Of a stretch of 64,000 nucleotides of DNA, positions 7,132 through 15,820 are shown piece after piece. How positions within the stretch are numbered: the first letter of the stretch is position 1; each line of letters starts with the position of its first letter. The notes below the pieces were generated by a model. It did no database searches, had not been told where the DNA came from, and saw only the letters and a program-made list of their open reading frames with translations. The stretch is taken from the NCBI RefSeq assembly GCF_044377035.1, contig NZ_JBILJW010000019.1, positions 7,131-71,130 of the forward strand. The letters are read 5' to 3'. The DNA comes from Silanimonas sp044377035 (GTDB taxonomy: Bacteria; Pseudomonadota; Gammaproteobacteria; Xanthomonadales; Xanthomonadaceae). A program made the translations under genes and the position numbers.

Positions 7132-9120
7132 TTACCAGTGCACGCCGCGCATCAGCGCCGCGAAGGCGATCTGCTCGTTCGAGGGCTTCTCGCCCTCGCG
7201 CATGCCCTTGATGCCCTTGGCCGCCGCCGAGTCGGGGAACAGCTCGTAGGCGGTGTTCATGACGATCTCGTAGGCCTTCGGCGCCACCGAGTTCAGCACC
7301 GAGGCGAAAATGCCAAGGCGTGTCGCGACGCGGCTGGAGCGGGTGATCACCGCATCGACGATGAGGTCGGCGGCCTCTTCTGGGGTCAAGGTCGGCACCG
7401 AGTCGTACATCTTGGTCGGCGCGATCATCGGCGTCTTCACCAGCGGCATGTTGATGGTGGTGAACGCGATGTTCTTGCCCGACAGCTCGCCCTGGGCGCA
7501 GCGGCTGAACGCGTCCAACGCCGCCTTCGAAGCCACGTAGGCCGAGAAGCGCGGCGAATTGGCGAGCACGCCGATCGACGAGATGTTGATGATGTGGCCG
7601 CCGCGGCGCTCGATCATCGCCGGCAGCACGCCCATGATCAGGCGCAGGCTGCCGAAGTAGTTCAGCTGCATCGTCCGCTCGAAGTCATGGAAGCGGTCGA
7701 AGCTGAGTTCGATCGAACGACGGATGGAGCGGCCGGCGTTGTTGATCAGGATGTCGACCGGGCCGATCTCCGCTTGCACCTTCTGGATCAGCTCGTCGCA
7801 GCTGGCGAGGTCGGTGAGGTCGGCGGTGTAGGCGAAGCACTTCCCGCCCTTGGCCTTGATCTCGTCGCGGGCCTTGAACAGTTCCTCCTCGCCGCGAGCC
7901 ACGATGACGACCTTGCCGCCGGCATCGGCGATCTTGTGGGCGGCGGCGAGACCGATACCCGACGAACCGCCGGTGATGAGCACCACTTTGTTCTCGACCT
8001 TGCCGCGCAGCGAGCGATCGATGAACAGGTCCGGATCGAGGTGGCGCTCCCAGTAGTCCCACAGGCGCCAGGCGTAGGTGTCGAGCTTCGGCACCGTGAT
8101 GCCGCTGCCCTTCAGCGCACGCTCCACTTCACGGGTGTCGAAGCGCGTCGGGTAGGTGATGTAGCCCAGCGCCTCGCGCGGGATCTTCAGGTCCTTCAGC
8201 ACGGCCTTGGAGAAGCGCTGCACTGGCGGCAGGTTCTTGATGGCGCTGCGGATGTAGCCCGGCACCACGGCGAACATGCGCGCATCGATGCGCATGCTCA
8301 TCTCCGGCGCGTGGGCCGCGCGGGCGAAGGTGTTCATCACCTCGCCGATGCGCTCCGGGTCCGGATCCACCAGGTGGAAGCACTTGCCGTCGAGGCCGCG
8401 CTTGTGGGCGATGTGGTCCATCGCGTCCACCACGAAATCGACCGGAACGAGGTTGATCTTGCCGCCCTCGATGCCGAGCGTCGGCATCCACTGCGGCAGG
8501 GTCTGCCGCATCTTCTTGATCAGCGAGAACAGGTAGTACGGGCCGTCGATCTTGTCGATCTCGCCGGTCTTGCTGTGGCCGATGACGACGCCGGGGCGGT
8601 AGATGCGGTACGGCACCGGGCAGGACGTGCGCACCAGGCCTTCGGAATCGTGCTTGGTGCGGAAGTACGGGTCGTTCAGGCCTTCGGCCTCGTCGAACAT
8701 GTCCTCACGGAACACGCCGGGGTAGAGACCGGCCGCTGCGATCGAGCTGGTGTGGTGGAAGCACACGGCCTTGACCACGCCAGCGAACTCCATCGCGTGC
8801 TTGGTGCCTTCCACGTTCGCAATTCGCTGCGACTCGGCGTCGGCCGTGAGGTCGTAGATCGCCGCCAGATGGAAGACATGCTTCACCTTGCCGGTGAGCG
8901 ACCTCAGCTGCGTGGCCGTGAGGCCGAGCTTCGCCTTGGCGAGATCACCGACAACCGGGAGCACCCGCTTGCGGTCCCAACCCATCTTCGCGGCGGTCTC
9001 TTCGAACTTCTTCTGCGAGCCCTTGCGGACGAGGACGTGGATCTGCCCCTTGCGCGCCAGCAGCTTACTGACCAGGAACCGACCGATGAAGCCGGTGCCG
9101 CCGGTCACGAAATACGTCAT
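7132..9120 (-). CDS. Fatty acyl-CoA reductase (two fused SDR domains, alcohol-forming type)
   Basis: A 662-residue fusion. The N-terminal extended SDR domain has GGTGFIG at 7-13 and a Y152-x3-K156 pair (YFRTK). The C-terminal classical SDR (from about 372) has GGSSGIG, NNAG and Y528-x3-K532 (YVASK). Length, domain order and many segments (for example LNYFGSLRLIMG and TFTTINMPLVKTP-like stretches) agree with the roughly 661-residue Marinobacter fatty acyl-CoA reductase, which makes fatty alcohols for wax esters; mycobacterial AcrA is a relative. The ATG at 9120 is chosen because the Rossmann motif begins there and GGGAGAGGG precedes it. It diverges from the acyl-CoA-binding gene. Confidence 0.9.
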   Translation of the reverse strand: MTYFVTGGTGFIGRFLVSKLLARKGQIHVLVRKGSQKKFEETAAKMGWDRKRVLPVVGDLAKAKLGLTATQLRSLTGKVKHVFHLAAIYDLTADAESQRIANVEGTKHAMEFAGVVKAVCFHHTSSIAAAGLYPGVFREDMFDEAEGLNDPYFRTKHDSEGLVRTSCPVPYRIYRPGVVIGHSKTGEIDKIDGPYYLFSLIKKMRQTLPQWMPTLGIEGGKINLVPVDFVVDAMDHIAHKRGLDGKCFHLVDPDPERIGEVMNTFARAAHAPEMSMRIDARMFAVVPGYIRSAIKNLPPVQRFSKAVLKDLKIPREALGYITYPTRFDTREVERALKGSGITVPKLDTYAWRLWDYWERHLDPDLFIDRSLRGKVENKVVLITGGSSGIGLAAAHKIADAGGKVVIVARGEEELFKARDEIKAKGGKCFAYTADLTDLASCDELIQKVQAEIGPVDILINNAGRSIRRSIELSFDRFHDFERTMQLNYFGSLRLIMGVLPAMIERRGGHIINISSIGVLANSPRFSAYVASKAALDAFSRCAQGELSGKNIAFTTINMPLVKTPMIAPTKMYDSVPTLTPEEAADLIVDAVITRSSRVATRLGIFASVLNSVAPKAYEIVMNTAYELFPDSAAAKGIKGMREGEKPSNEQIAFAALMRGVHW

Positions 9121-9153
9121 GTCACCCTCTCCCCGGAACGACCATGGACCAAG

Positions 9154-9171
9154 TCCCGCAGGCGTGCGGGA
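9154..9171. promoter_or_regulatory. 18-bp inverted repeat, candidate TetR operator
   Basis: TCCCGCA-GGCG-TGCGGGA is a perfect 7-bp inverted repeat in the intergenic region between the divergent acyl-CoA reductase and acyl-CoA-binding genes, 34 nt upstream of the reductase ATG. The size suits a TetR-family dimer, and a TetR gene lies just downstream of the acyl-CoA-binding gene. Binding is inferred only. Confidence 0.35.
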
Positions 9172-9223
9172 TGCCCGGTTACGTTGCCAGAGGCGCACGC
9201 AAACGACAAACGGCGCGGGTGCG

Positions 9224-9252
9224 TTGACCGGCCCGGGGGGGCGTGCTATCTC
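9224..9252 (+). promoter_or_regulatory. Possible sigma-70 promoter for the acyl-CoA-binding gene
   Basis: TTGACC (9224-9229) and TATCTC (9247-9252) are separated by 17 bp, with the ATG at 9283 about 24 nt beyond the expected start site. The -35 is a 5/6 match; the -10 is poor. Confidence 0.4.
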
Positions 9253-9282
9253 AGCGTTCGCTGTCAGCCCCGGATCGCCGCA

Positions 9283-9540
9283 ATGCCCGACCTCAAGACC
9301 CAGTTCGAACAGGCCAAGGACGCCGTGATGGCCCTGGCCGAGCGTCCCGACAACGACACGCTGCTGCGACTTTATGCGCTCTACAAGCAGGGCTCGGAGG
9401 GCGACGTCAACGGCGCGCGGCCCGGCTTCTTCGATTTCGTCGGCAACGCCAAGTACGAGGCCTGGGAGAAGCTCAAGGGCACCAAGCCGGACGAGGCGAT
9501 GAAGAAGTACGTCGATCTCGTGAAGAAGCTGACGGCCTGA
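9283..9540 (+). CDS. Acyl-CoA-binding protein
   Basis: An 85-residue four-helix protein of the ACBP family, full length. Visible family signatures include LLRLYALYKQGSEGD, the NGARPGFFDF loop and the KYEAWEKLKG helix that contact the acyl-CoA nucleotide. It binds and buffers long-chain acyl-CoA in the cytoplasm. It lies next to the divergent fatty acyl-CoA reductase and 22 nt before the TetR gene, so it likely supplies acyl-CoA to lipid storage or reduction and is controlled with them. Confidence 0.95.
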   Translation: MPDLKTQFEQAKDAVMALAERPDNDTLLRLYALYKQGSEGDVNGARPGFFDFVGNAKYEAWEKLKGTKPDEAMKKYVDLVKKLTA

Positions 9541-9562
9541 CGGCCGGCCTGCGACCACCCCG

Positions 9563-10189
9563 ATGGCTCCCCAGACCCGGCAACGGATCCTCGACTGCGC
9601 CTTGGCGATGTTCAACGCCCAGGGCGAGCCGAACGTGACCACGAACCATATCGCCGACGAGCTGGAGATCAGCCCGGGCAACCTCTACTACCACTTCCGC
9701 AACAAGGACGACATCATCGAGCAGCTCTTCGGGCGCTTCGAGGAGCGCATCGGTGAGGCGATGACGGTGCCGGAGGGCCGGCTGCCGGGGCTCGAGGACA
9801 TCTGGTTGCAGATGCACCTCGTCTTCGAGTGCATCTGGGACAACCGCTTCCTGTACCGCGACCTGGTCGACATCCTGAGCCGCAACCGTCGGCTGCGGAT
9901 GCGTTTCGCGCGCATCCTGAAGCGCGCGACGGACAACGCCAGCTCGGTGATCCGCGGCCTCTCGCAGGCCGGGGTCCTTCGCGCGTCGGCGGCGGAGATG
10001 GACGCACTGGCGACCAACATCCTGCTGGTCGCCACCTTCTGGCTGAACTACGGCGCTGCGCGCGGCGACCAGGACGAGGCGAAATCCATCCGCCAGGGCA
10101 TCGTGCAGATGATGATGCTGATCTCGCCCTTCCTGCGCGATGCCGAGCGTGTCCACCTGAACACGCTCAGCCAGGCTTACCAGGACTGA
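9563..10189 (+). CDS. TetR/AcrR family transcriptional regulator
   Basis: A 208-residue regulator. The N-terminal helix-turn-helix (about 5-52) contains TTNHIADELEISPGNLYYHF, the standard TetR recognition region, and an all-helical ligand domain follows. It sits 22 nt downstream of the acyl-CoA-binding gene and probably shares its transcript. The likely target is the divergent reductase/ACBP promoter region, which holds an 18-bp inverted repeat. The effector may be an acyl-CoA or fatty acid, by analogy with FadR- and PsrA-type TetR proteins; this is inference. Confidence 0.93.
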   Translation: MAPQTRQRILDCALAMFNAQGEPNVTTNHIADELEISPGNLYYHFRNKDDIIEQLFGRFEERIGEAMTVPEGRLPGLEDIWLQMHLVFECIWDNRFLYRDLVDILSRNRRLRMRFARILKRATDNASSVIRGLSQAGVLRASAAEMDALATNILLVATFWLNYGAARGDQDEAKSIRQGIVQMMMLISPFLRDAERVHLNTLSQAYQD

Positions 10190-10193
10190 CGCC

Positions 10194-10658
10194 TCAGGCC
10201 CGGCGACGGGCCTTCACCGCCTTCTTCGCCACCGGACGCTTCACGGCGGCCTTGGCAGCGCGCTTGGCCGGGGCCTTGGCGACGATCTTCGGCAGGCCGA
10301 CGCGGGTCAGCAGCGGGTTCAGGCGCTTGGCGGCTTCGGCCACGCCCTGGACGCGGGCCGCGCCGATCTGGGCGCCCAGCTTGTCGGCCTCGCGCTTCAG
10401 CGGGGCGATGCGCGAACGCGCGGACTTGGCGAGCTTCTTCACTTCGCTGCGGGCGGTGTCGACCGCGGCATCGGCGCCGGCGCGAAGGCGCTGCGGCACT
10501 TCCGCGGCGTCGGCCGCGAGGCGCTCGGCCTGGCGGCCGGCCAGCACGGCGGCGCCGAGGCTGGCGAGGAAGACCGTACGCGGGTTGACCGGCGCGGCGG
10601 CGGCGGCGCGCGGGCGCGCGGTGCTGCGGGTGCGGGTGCGGGAGGACGAACGTGCCAT
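10194..10658 (-). CDS. Phasin-like basic protein
   Basis: A 154-residue protein with an Arg/Ser/Thr-rich start (ARSSSRTRTRSTARPRA), a central amphipathic helical part (about 28-125) and a Lys/Ala/Arg-rich tail (AKRAAKAAVKRPVAKKAVKA). The core resembles the phasin at 5270-5905, including a shared LTRVGLP versus LTRLGVP turn, so I read it as a divergent phasin or nucleoid-associated granule protein. It converges with the TetR gene (4 nt apart). A GGTGG precedes the ATG at 10658. A histone-like role is an alternative. Confidence 0.68.
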   Translation of the reverse strand: MARSSSRTRTRSTARPRAAAAAPVNPRTVFLASLGAAVLAGRQAERLAADAAEVPQRLRAGADAAVDTARSEVKKLAKSARSRIAPLKREADKLGAQIGAARVQGVAEAAKRLNPLLTRVGLPKIVAKAPAKRAAKAAVKRPVAKKAVKARRRA

Positions 10659-10785
10659 GGGACCACCGTTGGATTCGCGCCGGAATGGCGTCGGCGCGAG
10701 TCTTGGTTCGCGGCGCAGAGCTTTCACACTAGACGCGAGCGAAATATCGCCGCAGTCTGCGCGCTGGATCGAGGAGACCCGAACG

Positions 10786-11646
10786 ATGGCGACGAAGAAG
10801 AAGTCCGGATGGGCCACCCTGCCCGCCAAGGCCCCTAAATTCGACTTCTCGGGCGATGCGCTCAAGAAGGCTTGGAAAGACCTGCATGCCGGCGACGCCG
10901 AGCCCTATCCGGACGCGAAGCGCGCCGCGGCACTGCTGAAGGCAGCGGGCAAGGCAGCGCCGAAAGGCCTCGACGCCGAGGGCATCGCCAACCAGATGCA
11001 GGACGGCTGGCGGGCGTTCCATGAAGGCCGTTTCGAAGCCGCCCACGAGGCCGGCCGCGCGCTTGGCGTGTTGGGCGCCTCGCTGGCGACGAAGGCGATG
11101 GGCATCCACGCCGCCTACCTCGTCGATGATGACGCCGAACGCCTGCAGCGCTTCGAGTTCGTCACCGCCATCGCCGAGCAGGCCGTCGATGCCCTGCCCG
11201 CGGAGTCCAACAGCCACTACCGCCGTGCATTCGGCTTGGGCCGCTACAGCCAGGGCATCAGCATCGTGAAGGCACTGAAGCAGGGGCTGGCCGGCAAGGT
11301 GCGCGAAAGCCTCGACAAGACCCTGGCCATCGAACCTGACCACGCCGAGGCGCGCTTGGCCCTCGCCGTGTACCACGCCGAGATCGTGTCGAAGGTGGGC
11401 GGGCTGATCGGCGGCATGACCTATGGCGCGAAGGCGTCGGAAGCCGAAAAACACCTCGCTGCCGCGCTCAAGCTGATGCCGAAGTCGCCGGTGGCGCACC
11501 TTGAGCAAGGCAATGTCGCCCTGCTGCTGAATGGTGCCAAGGGCGAGGATGCCGCCGCCGCCGCGTACGAGAAGGCTGCGGGACTGAAGCCGCGCGACGC
11601 GATGGAGTGGCTCGACGCGCGGCACGCGGCGAGCCAGATCGAGTAA
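10786..11646 (+). CDS. TPR-like helical repeat protein
   Basis: A 286-residue soluble protein with a Lys-rich start (MATKKKSGW) and helical repeats of tetratricopeptide character, such as DGWRAFHEGRFEAAHEAGRA, ESLDKTLAIEPDHAEARLA and AHLEQGNVALLLNGAK. GAGGAGA lies 9 nt before the ATG at 10786. There is no signal peptide. It converges with the beta-propeller gene (3 nt apart). Probably a scaffold for protein contacts; partner unknown. Confidence 0.8.
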   Translation: MATKKKSGWATLPAKAPKFDFSGDALKKAWKDLHAGDAEPYPDAKRAAALLKAAGKAAPKGLDAEGIANQMQDGWRAFHEGRFEAAHEAGRALGVLGASLATKAMGIHAAYLVDDDAERLQRFEFVTAIAEQAVDALPAESNSHYRRAFGLGRYSQGISIVKALKQGLAGKVRESLDKTLAIEPDHAEARLALAVYHAEIVSKVGGLIGGMTYGAKASEAEKHLAAALKLMPKSPVAHLEQGNVALLLNGAKGEDAAAAAYEKAAGLKPRDAMEWLDARHAASQIE

Positions 11647-11649
11647 GCC

Positions 11650-12972
11650 TCAGGGCGCGGGGCAGCTCAGCGTCTTCGCACGCTGGAACAGGTCCGGCGG
11701 CAGCTGGACCATATAGGCGTCAACGTCCTGGTCGCTGGTGCTGCCCCAGTTCGAAGTGAACAGGACGCGGGTGAAATCACGGTTGACGCTCGCGTGCGGC
11801 TCCGTCCAGTAGCCGTTGGCGCGGCTCTGGTGGTGCGCGAGTTGGATGATGGTCGGGCTGGCTCTGAGCTCAACGGCCATGATGCGTTCGTGCAGCCAAC
11901 GCTCGGGACCGCTGTAGGCGTAAGTCGACAACAGCATCCAGCCCGGCACATTGAAGTTCTTCGCCGACACGTGATACGCCGTGCCACTGCCGTCGAGGTA
12001 GGTCCGGAACAGCGCCGTGCGCACGCCCGTATCGAGGTTGACCATGACGAGGTCGCCGGCATTGCTCTGGTAGTCGACGAAAACGAAGATGTCCTCGCCG
12101 GTCGGGCTCAACCCGAGGTCGGAATGCTCAGACGTTGCGTGCAACTGCCGTGAGCTGGTGAAGGTCCGATTCCAAGCCACCGTACCGCCCATGCCATTGA
12201 GACTGCTCACGACGCAGTGCCGGCCGCTGGCGGACATACTGATGTGGTCAGGGCGCGCCGTCATCGCACGCGTGCCGACGACCGTTTGCGTCTGCAGGTC
12301 GTAGGTGAACACGCCGAGGATGCCGAAATTCGCGTTCTCCGCATGGAAGCACCAGTAGCGAGCGTCCGCAGAGGGGCTACCTTCCGATCTCGTCCAGACG
12401 CGCGCCACACCGGCCCAAGGCAGCTTGCCGGTGAAATCGGCCGCCAGCGTCGTGACATTGGTATTGACGTCCAGCACCGACATCCGCATGCCGCCATTGG
12501 TCGGCAGGTAGTAGAGCCTGTTGGGGTCGGTGGGATGCCATTGCGGCTCAGCGTCGCCGGCCGGCCCACTCAACGCGCGGATGTGGGCCAGCGTGTTCGC
12601 GTCGTAGAGGTGCCACGAGCCGTTGAAGGCGTAGACGATGAAGCGCGAGTTGTCGGCATTGAAGGCCTGCCGGCGCGAATAGTCGTTGCGGGCGAAACCG
12701 GACGGCGGCTCCGCGGCATGGTCGGTCGCACGTACCACGCAGGTGCCGAAGAAAGGATCACGCTGCGCGACGCCCTTGGTCGGTCGCGGACTGGCCTTGA
12801 ACGGCGCCATGACTTCGCCGACGACGGGCGAGTAGTTCGCGGTGTAGAAGTTCAGGCACGGACCGGTCGTCGGCCCCGGCGCTGACTGCGCGCCCGCCGC
12901 GAATGCGCCGAGCAGCGCGATGGCGGCGAGAAAGGGCCGAAAGAACGCTCGGGCGGAATCGGACATCAGCAT
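11650..12972 (-). CDS. Secreted beta-propeller-like protein, paralogue of the 48.2-50.6 kb protein
   Basis: A 440-residue exported protein: hydrophobic signal peptide (about 10-28, cleavage near AAGAQS), then repeated short strands ending in WHLYDAN, QWHPTDP, YDLQTQTVV and similar motifs typical of TolB/WD-like propellers. It lacks the Ig-like repeats of its paralogue at 48212-50563, but the propeller parts match closely (both have DYSRRQAFNADNS, LSGPAGDAE and SEGSPSAD.RYWC). It is the last gene of the polysaccharide operon, 25 nt after the flippase gene. It may bind or process the polymer outside the cell; no catalytic site is recognisable. The ATG at 12972 has GGAG 5 nt upstream. Confidence 0.82.
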   Translation of the reverse strand: MLMSDSARAFFRPFLAAIALLGAFAAGAQSAPGPTTGPCLNFYTANYSPVVGEVMAPFKASPRPTKGVAQRDPFFGTCVVRATDHAAEPPSGFARNDYSRRQAFNADNSRFIVYAFNGSWHLYDANTLAHIRALSGPAGDAEPQWHPTDPNRLYYLPTNGGMRMSVLDVNTNVTTLAADFTGKLPWAGVARVWTRSEGSPSADARYWCFHAENANFGILGVFTYDLQTQTVVGTRAMTARPDHISMSASGRHCVVSSLNGMGGTVAWNRTFTSSRQLHATSEHSDLGLSPTGEDIFVFVDYQSNAGDLVMVNLDTGVRTALFRTYLDGSGTAYHVSAKNFNVPGWMLLSTYAYSGPERWLHERIMAVELRASPTIIQLAHHQSRANGYWTEPHASVNRDFTRVLFTSNWGSTSDQDVDAYMVQLPPDLFQRAKTLSCPAP

Positions 12973-12997
12973 CGTGCTCCGTTACGGGGGGATGGGC

Positions 12998-14557
12998 TCA
13001 TGGTGCAGTGCCGCGACGCAGTTTGCCCCAGATGCCATTCGCCAGCCATCGCAGGTCGGGCTGGCGCAACCTCCACGCACAGGCGAGACCAGCGACACCG
13101 GCGACGAAGGCGATGGCCATCGCTTCTAGGGCATGGAAAAGGCGCGTCTCGGGAAGCGTCGGCCACACCAGCGGCAGGAGCAGGAGACCCACGGCTGCCA
13201 TCGCCGCGGCCACCGCAGCCAGCTTCCCGAGCTCCGGCCACAGCCCTTTGGGCCAGCGCCAGCGCAGCACCCAGAGCGCCGCGAGAAGCGAGAGCAACGC
13301 GGACTGCAGCATGGACAACGAGGCCGCCCACGCGACGCCCACGGCGCCGGCGCTGTCTCCCCAGAGATGGCACAGCCCGAGGTGCGTGGCGACGCCGAGC
13401 AGGCCGATGCCGACCTGCAGCCACGGGCGCACGGCGGCGTGCAGCACGCGGTAGTTGAAGAACGCGGCGGAGCGGAAAATCAGGCCGAGCGCCAGCACCT
13501 CGGTGATGTCGGCTGTGAACTCGGTCTGCGCCGGGGTAAACGCGCCGCGCTCGAGCAGCAAGGCCACGAGCGGCTCGGAGAACAGCATCAGCAGGACGGC
13601 CGCCGGCAGGGTGAGGAACAGCAGGAAGCGCAAACCATCGGCGAAGGCCTGGGCGGCCTCGTCGACTTCGCCACGGGCGAAATGGCGACCGAAGGTCGGA
13701 TAGAAGGTGGTGATGACGGCCTGCGCGAACACCTCGACCGGCAGGAACGCGAACATCGCTGCGTAGGCCATCGCCGAGATCGCGCCCTCCTCCCCGTGGG
13801 ACAGGAAGTACTGGTTGATCAATCCCGTGAATACGGAGCCCACCGATCCGACGAACAGCGGCAGCAGGTGGGCCGCCGGTGCGCGGAAATCCGGATGCCG
13901 GAGATCGAGCTTGGGGCGGATGCTGCGGCGGAGATCATCACGGTTGCCCCAGAGGAGCACGCCGGCCTGAAGGACGAATCCGGCGAGCACGCCCATGGTG
14001 AGGGCCATCACCCCGAGATGGGTCGCGAGGAGCAGGGCCGAAGCGATGATCGTCACATTGGTCAGCACGCCCTCGAGTGCGGGCAGGACGAAACGCTCGC
14101 GGGCGTTGCTCAATGCCGAAAGCACGGACGACAGCGTCAGCAGCGGCACGCAGGGCAACAGCAGACGGCTGAGCGACACCGCCTCGCCGCGGGCCTCCGC
14201 CGGGAGTCCCGGCGCCAACGCACTTACCAGCGCCTCGGCGAAGACGAACATCGTCGCCGAGGCGATGATGCTGATGCCGACCACGACGGTGAAGAAGGTG
14301 TTCGCCCCAGCCCAGGCCTCCGGGCCCTCGCGACCCTCCAGGTTCGCCATGAAGCGCGGCACGAAGGCCACCGTCACCACGGTCGTGAGCAGCGACGGCA
14401 GCAGCAAAGGCAGCGAATACGCCACCCAGAAGGCATCGAGCGATGCGCTGGCGCCGAACAGCGCGGCGACCATCATCGTCTTGCCGATCGCCAGCAACTT
14501 GCTGGCGCCATTCAATGCCGATAGACCCAGCGCCTTGTGGTGGCCGGAGCGACTCAC
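12998..14557 (-). CDS. MurJ-like MOP-family lipid-linked oligosaccharide flippase
   Basis: A 519-residue polytopic protein with about 13-14 membrane helices. The start (ALGLSALNGASKLLAIGKT) and the cytoplasmic-side FGASASLDAFWVAY segment match the MurJ/MviN family. Because it sits inside a polysaccharide operon, it probably flips the polymer repeat unit on undecaprenyl diphosphate, taking the place of Wzx; a housekeeping MurJ is likely elsewhere. Its ATG overlaps the polymerase gene's stop by 4 nt. Confidence 0.88.
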   Translation of the reverse strand: MSRSGHHKALGLSALNGASKLLAIGKTMMVAALFGASASLDAFWVAYSLPLLLPSLLTTVVTVAFVPRFMANLEGREGPEAWAGANTFFTVVVGISIIASATMFVFAEALVSALAPGLPAEARGEAVSLSRLLLPCVPLLTLSSVLSALSNARERFVLPALEGVLTNVTIIASALLLATHLGVMALTMGVLAGFVLQAGVLLWGNRDDLRRSIRPKLDLRHPDFRAPAAHLLPLFVGSVGSVFTGLINQYFLSHGEEGAISAMAYAAMFAFLPVEVFAQAVITTFYPTFGRHFARGEVDEAAQAFADGLRFLLFLTLPAAVLLMLFSEPLVALLLERGAFTPAQTEFTADITEVLALGLIFRSAAFFNYRVLHAAVRPWLQVGIGLLGVATHLGLCHLWGDSAGAVGVAWAASLSMLQSALLSLLAALWVLRWRWPKGLWPELGKLAAVAAAMAAVGLLLLPLVWPTLPETRLFHALEAMAIAFVAGVAGLACAWRLRQPDLRWLANGIWGKLRRGTAP

Positions 14558-15819
14558 GCGCGCACCATGGGGGGAGCGCGACGCGGCGGGGGGGCGGTCT
14601 GCACGGGGGCGCTTGCGGCACGCAACTGCGACTGCCGCTCCACCAGTGCGGCCAACGCCCAGAAGATGCCCATGACCGTGCCCTCGCTGAAGGGGCTGCC
14701 GTAGATGTTGCCGAGCGCCATCGCCAGAACGGCGATACGGAATCCGTGCGCGAGGGTCAGCGCCTCGTGGTCGCGCGCCTCACGCACCAGCCGGCAGCCG
14801 AGCCGCCAAAGCGCGAACACAAGCAGGAGCAAGGCGAGCAAACCCTGCAGACCCGCCTCCGCCAACGTCAGCACGTAGTAGTTGTGTGCGTCCTTGCCGG
14901 GGTAGTTCGAATAGTCGCCGATCAATCCCTTGAACCGGTTCGCGCCAACGCCGATCGGACTCTCCGACCACATGACGACCGCGCCGCCCCAGATATCCCA
15001 GCGGCTGGCCGTGCTGTCATCGACGTCCTCCTGGCCGAACTCGTCGACCTGCTGCGTTTCCTGCACGCGTTCGAACGCACCGGAGGGCAGCATGGGCAAG
15101 GCGATGGCGAAGACGATGGCGCAGAAGGCCGCGACGAGGACGCTGCGGCGGACCGCCATCAGCGCCAGGGCGAGCAGCGCGATGAAGTAGCTCTGCCGCG
15201 AGTAGGTGAACAGGATGGCCGCGGCCAGCACCAGCAGGCCGCCCAGCGCGACCATGCGCCAGAACGGCTGGCCCTTCAGGAAGAACACCGGCGCCGCGAA
15301 CAGCGGGATGAACATGGCATAGAACACGCCCGCCCGGTTCGCCGAGCGGTAGTCCGGGCCGAACGGCCCGGCGGCACGCTGGGTTTCCGCATAGCCGCCG
15401 ATGCCGTAGTCGAGCCCTTCGCGCACGGCCTCGAGCCCGGCCACGGCCGCGATGATGAACACCAGCAGGATCAGCCGGCGCGCGGTCTGCAGGTCGCGCA
15501 CCGCGTAGTAGAAGAGGAAGTAGTACAGCGGATAGAACAGCAGCGTCTTCAGGTAGGTGAGGTCCTCCATCGGCGACTGCGGGCGGGCGACCATGGCCAC
15601 GAGGGTGGCGATGGCGGCCGCCGCGAAATAGATCCGCAGCGGGCCTCCGAGGGAGGGCTTCGCCAGCGGGGTTCCCCGGCCTTGGAGCACTAGGGCGGCC
15701 AGCGCGGCACCGAACACCAGGTTGATGACGTTGACGCCCGGGATGCCGAGGTCGATGTCGAAGTGGAACTGGTTGACCGTGTAGACCAGCAGGACGGCCA
15801 GCATCAGGCGCAGGATCAT
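14554..15819 (-). CDS. O-antigen ligase/polymerase (Wzy-type) membrane protein
   Basis: A 421-residue protein with about 10-11 membrane segments and a large periplasmic loop carrying the O-antigen_lig/Wzy signature (ESPIGVGANRFKGLIG, NYPGKDAHNYYVLTLAEAG). It likely polymerises the repeat units of the exopolysaccharide at the outer face of the inner membrane. The ATG at 15819 follows the asparagine synthase stop by 1 nt and begins the first membrane helix (MILRLMLAVLLVYTV). Its stop overlaps the flippase start by 4 nt. Confidence 0.88.
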   Translation of the reverse strand: MILRLMLAVLLVYTVNQFHFDIDLGIPGVNVINLVFGAALAALVLQGRGTPLAKPSLGGPLRIYFAAAAIATLVAMVARPQSPMEDLTYLKTLLFYPLYYFLFYYAVRDLQTARRLILLVFIIAAVAGLEAVREGLDYGIGGYAETQRAAGPFGPDYRSANRAGVFYAMFIPLFAAPVFFLKGQPFWRMVALGGLLVLAAAILFTYSRQSYFIALLALALMAVRRSVLVAAFCAIVFAIALPMLPSGAFERVQETQQVDEFGQEDVDDSTASRWDIWGGAVVMWSESPIGVGANRFKGLIGDYSNYPGKDAHNYYVLTLAEAGLQGLLALLLLVFALWRLGCRLVREARDHEALTLAHGFRIAVLAMALGNIYGSPFSEGTVMGIFWALAALVERQSQLRAASAPVQTAPPPRRAPPMVRA

Positions 15820-15820
15820 G

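Noticed and set aside
7138..9540. An 800-codon plus-strand reading frame across the acyl-CoA reductase gene
   Set aside because: Its composition (His/Arg/Asp/Val-rich) is that of an antisense frame in high-GC DNA. Only its last 85 codons, the acyl-CoA-binding protein, show a real family pattern and a proper start.
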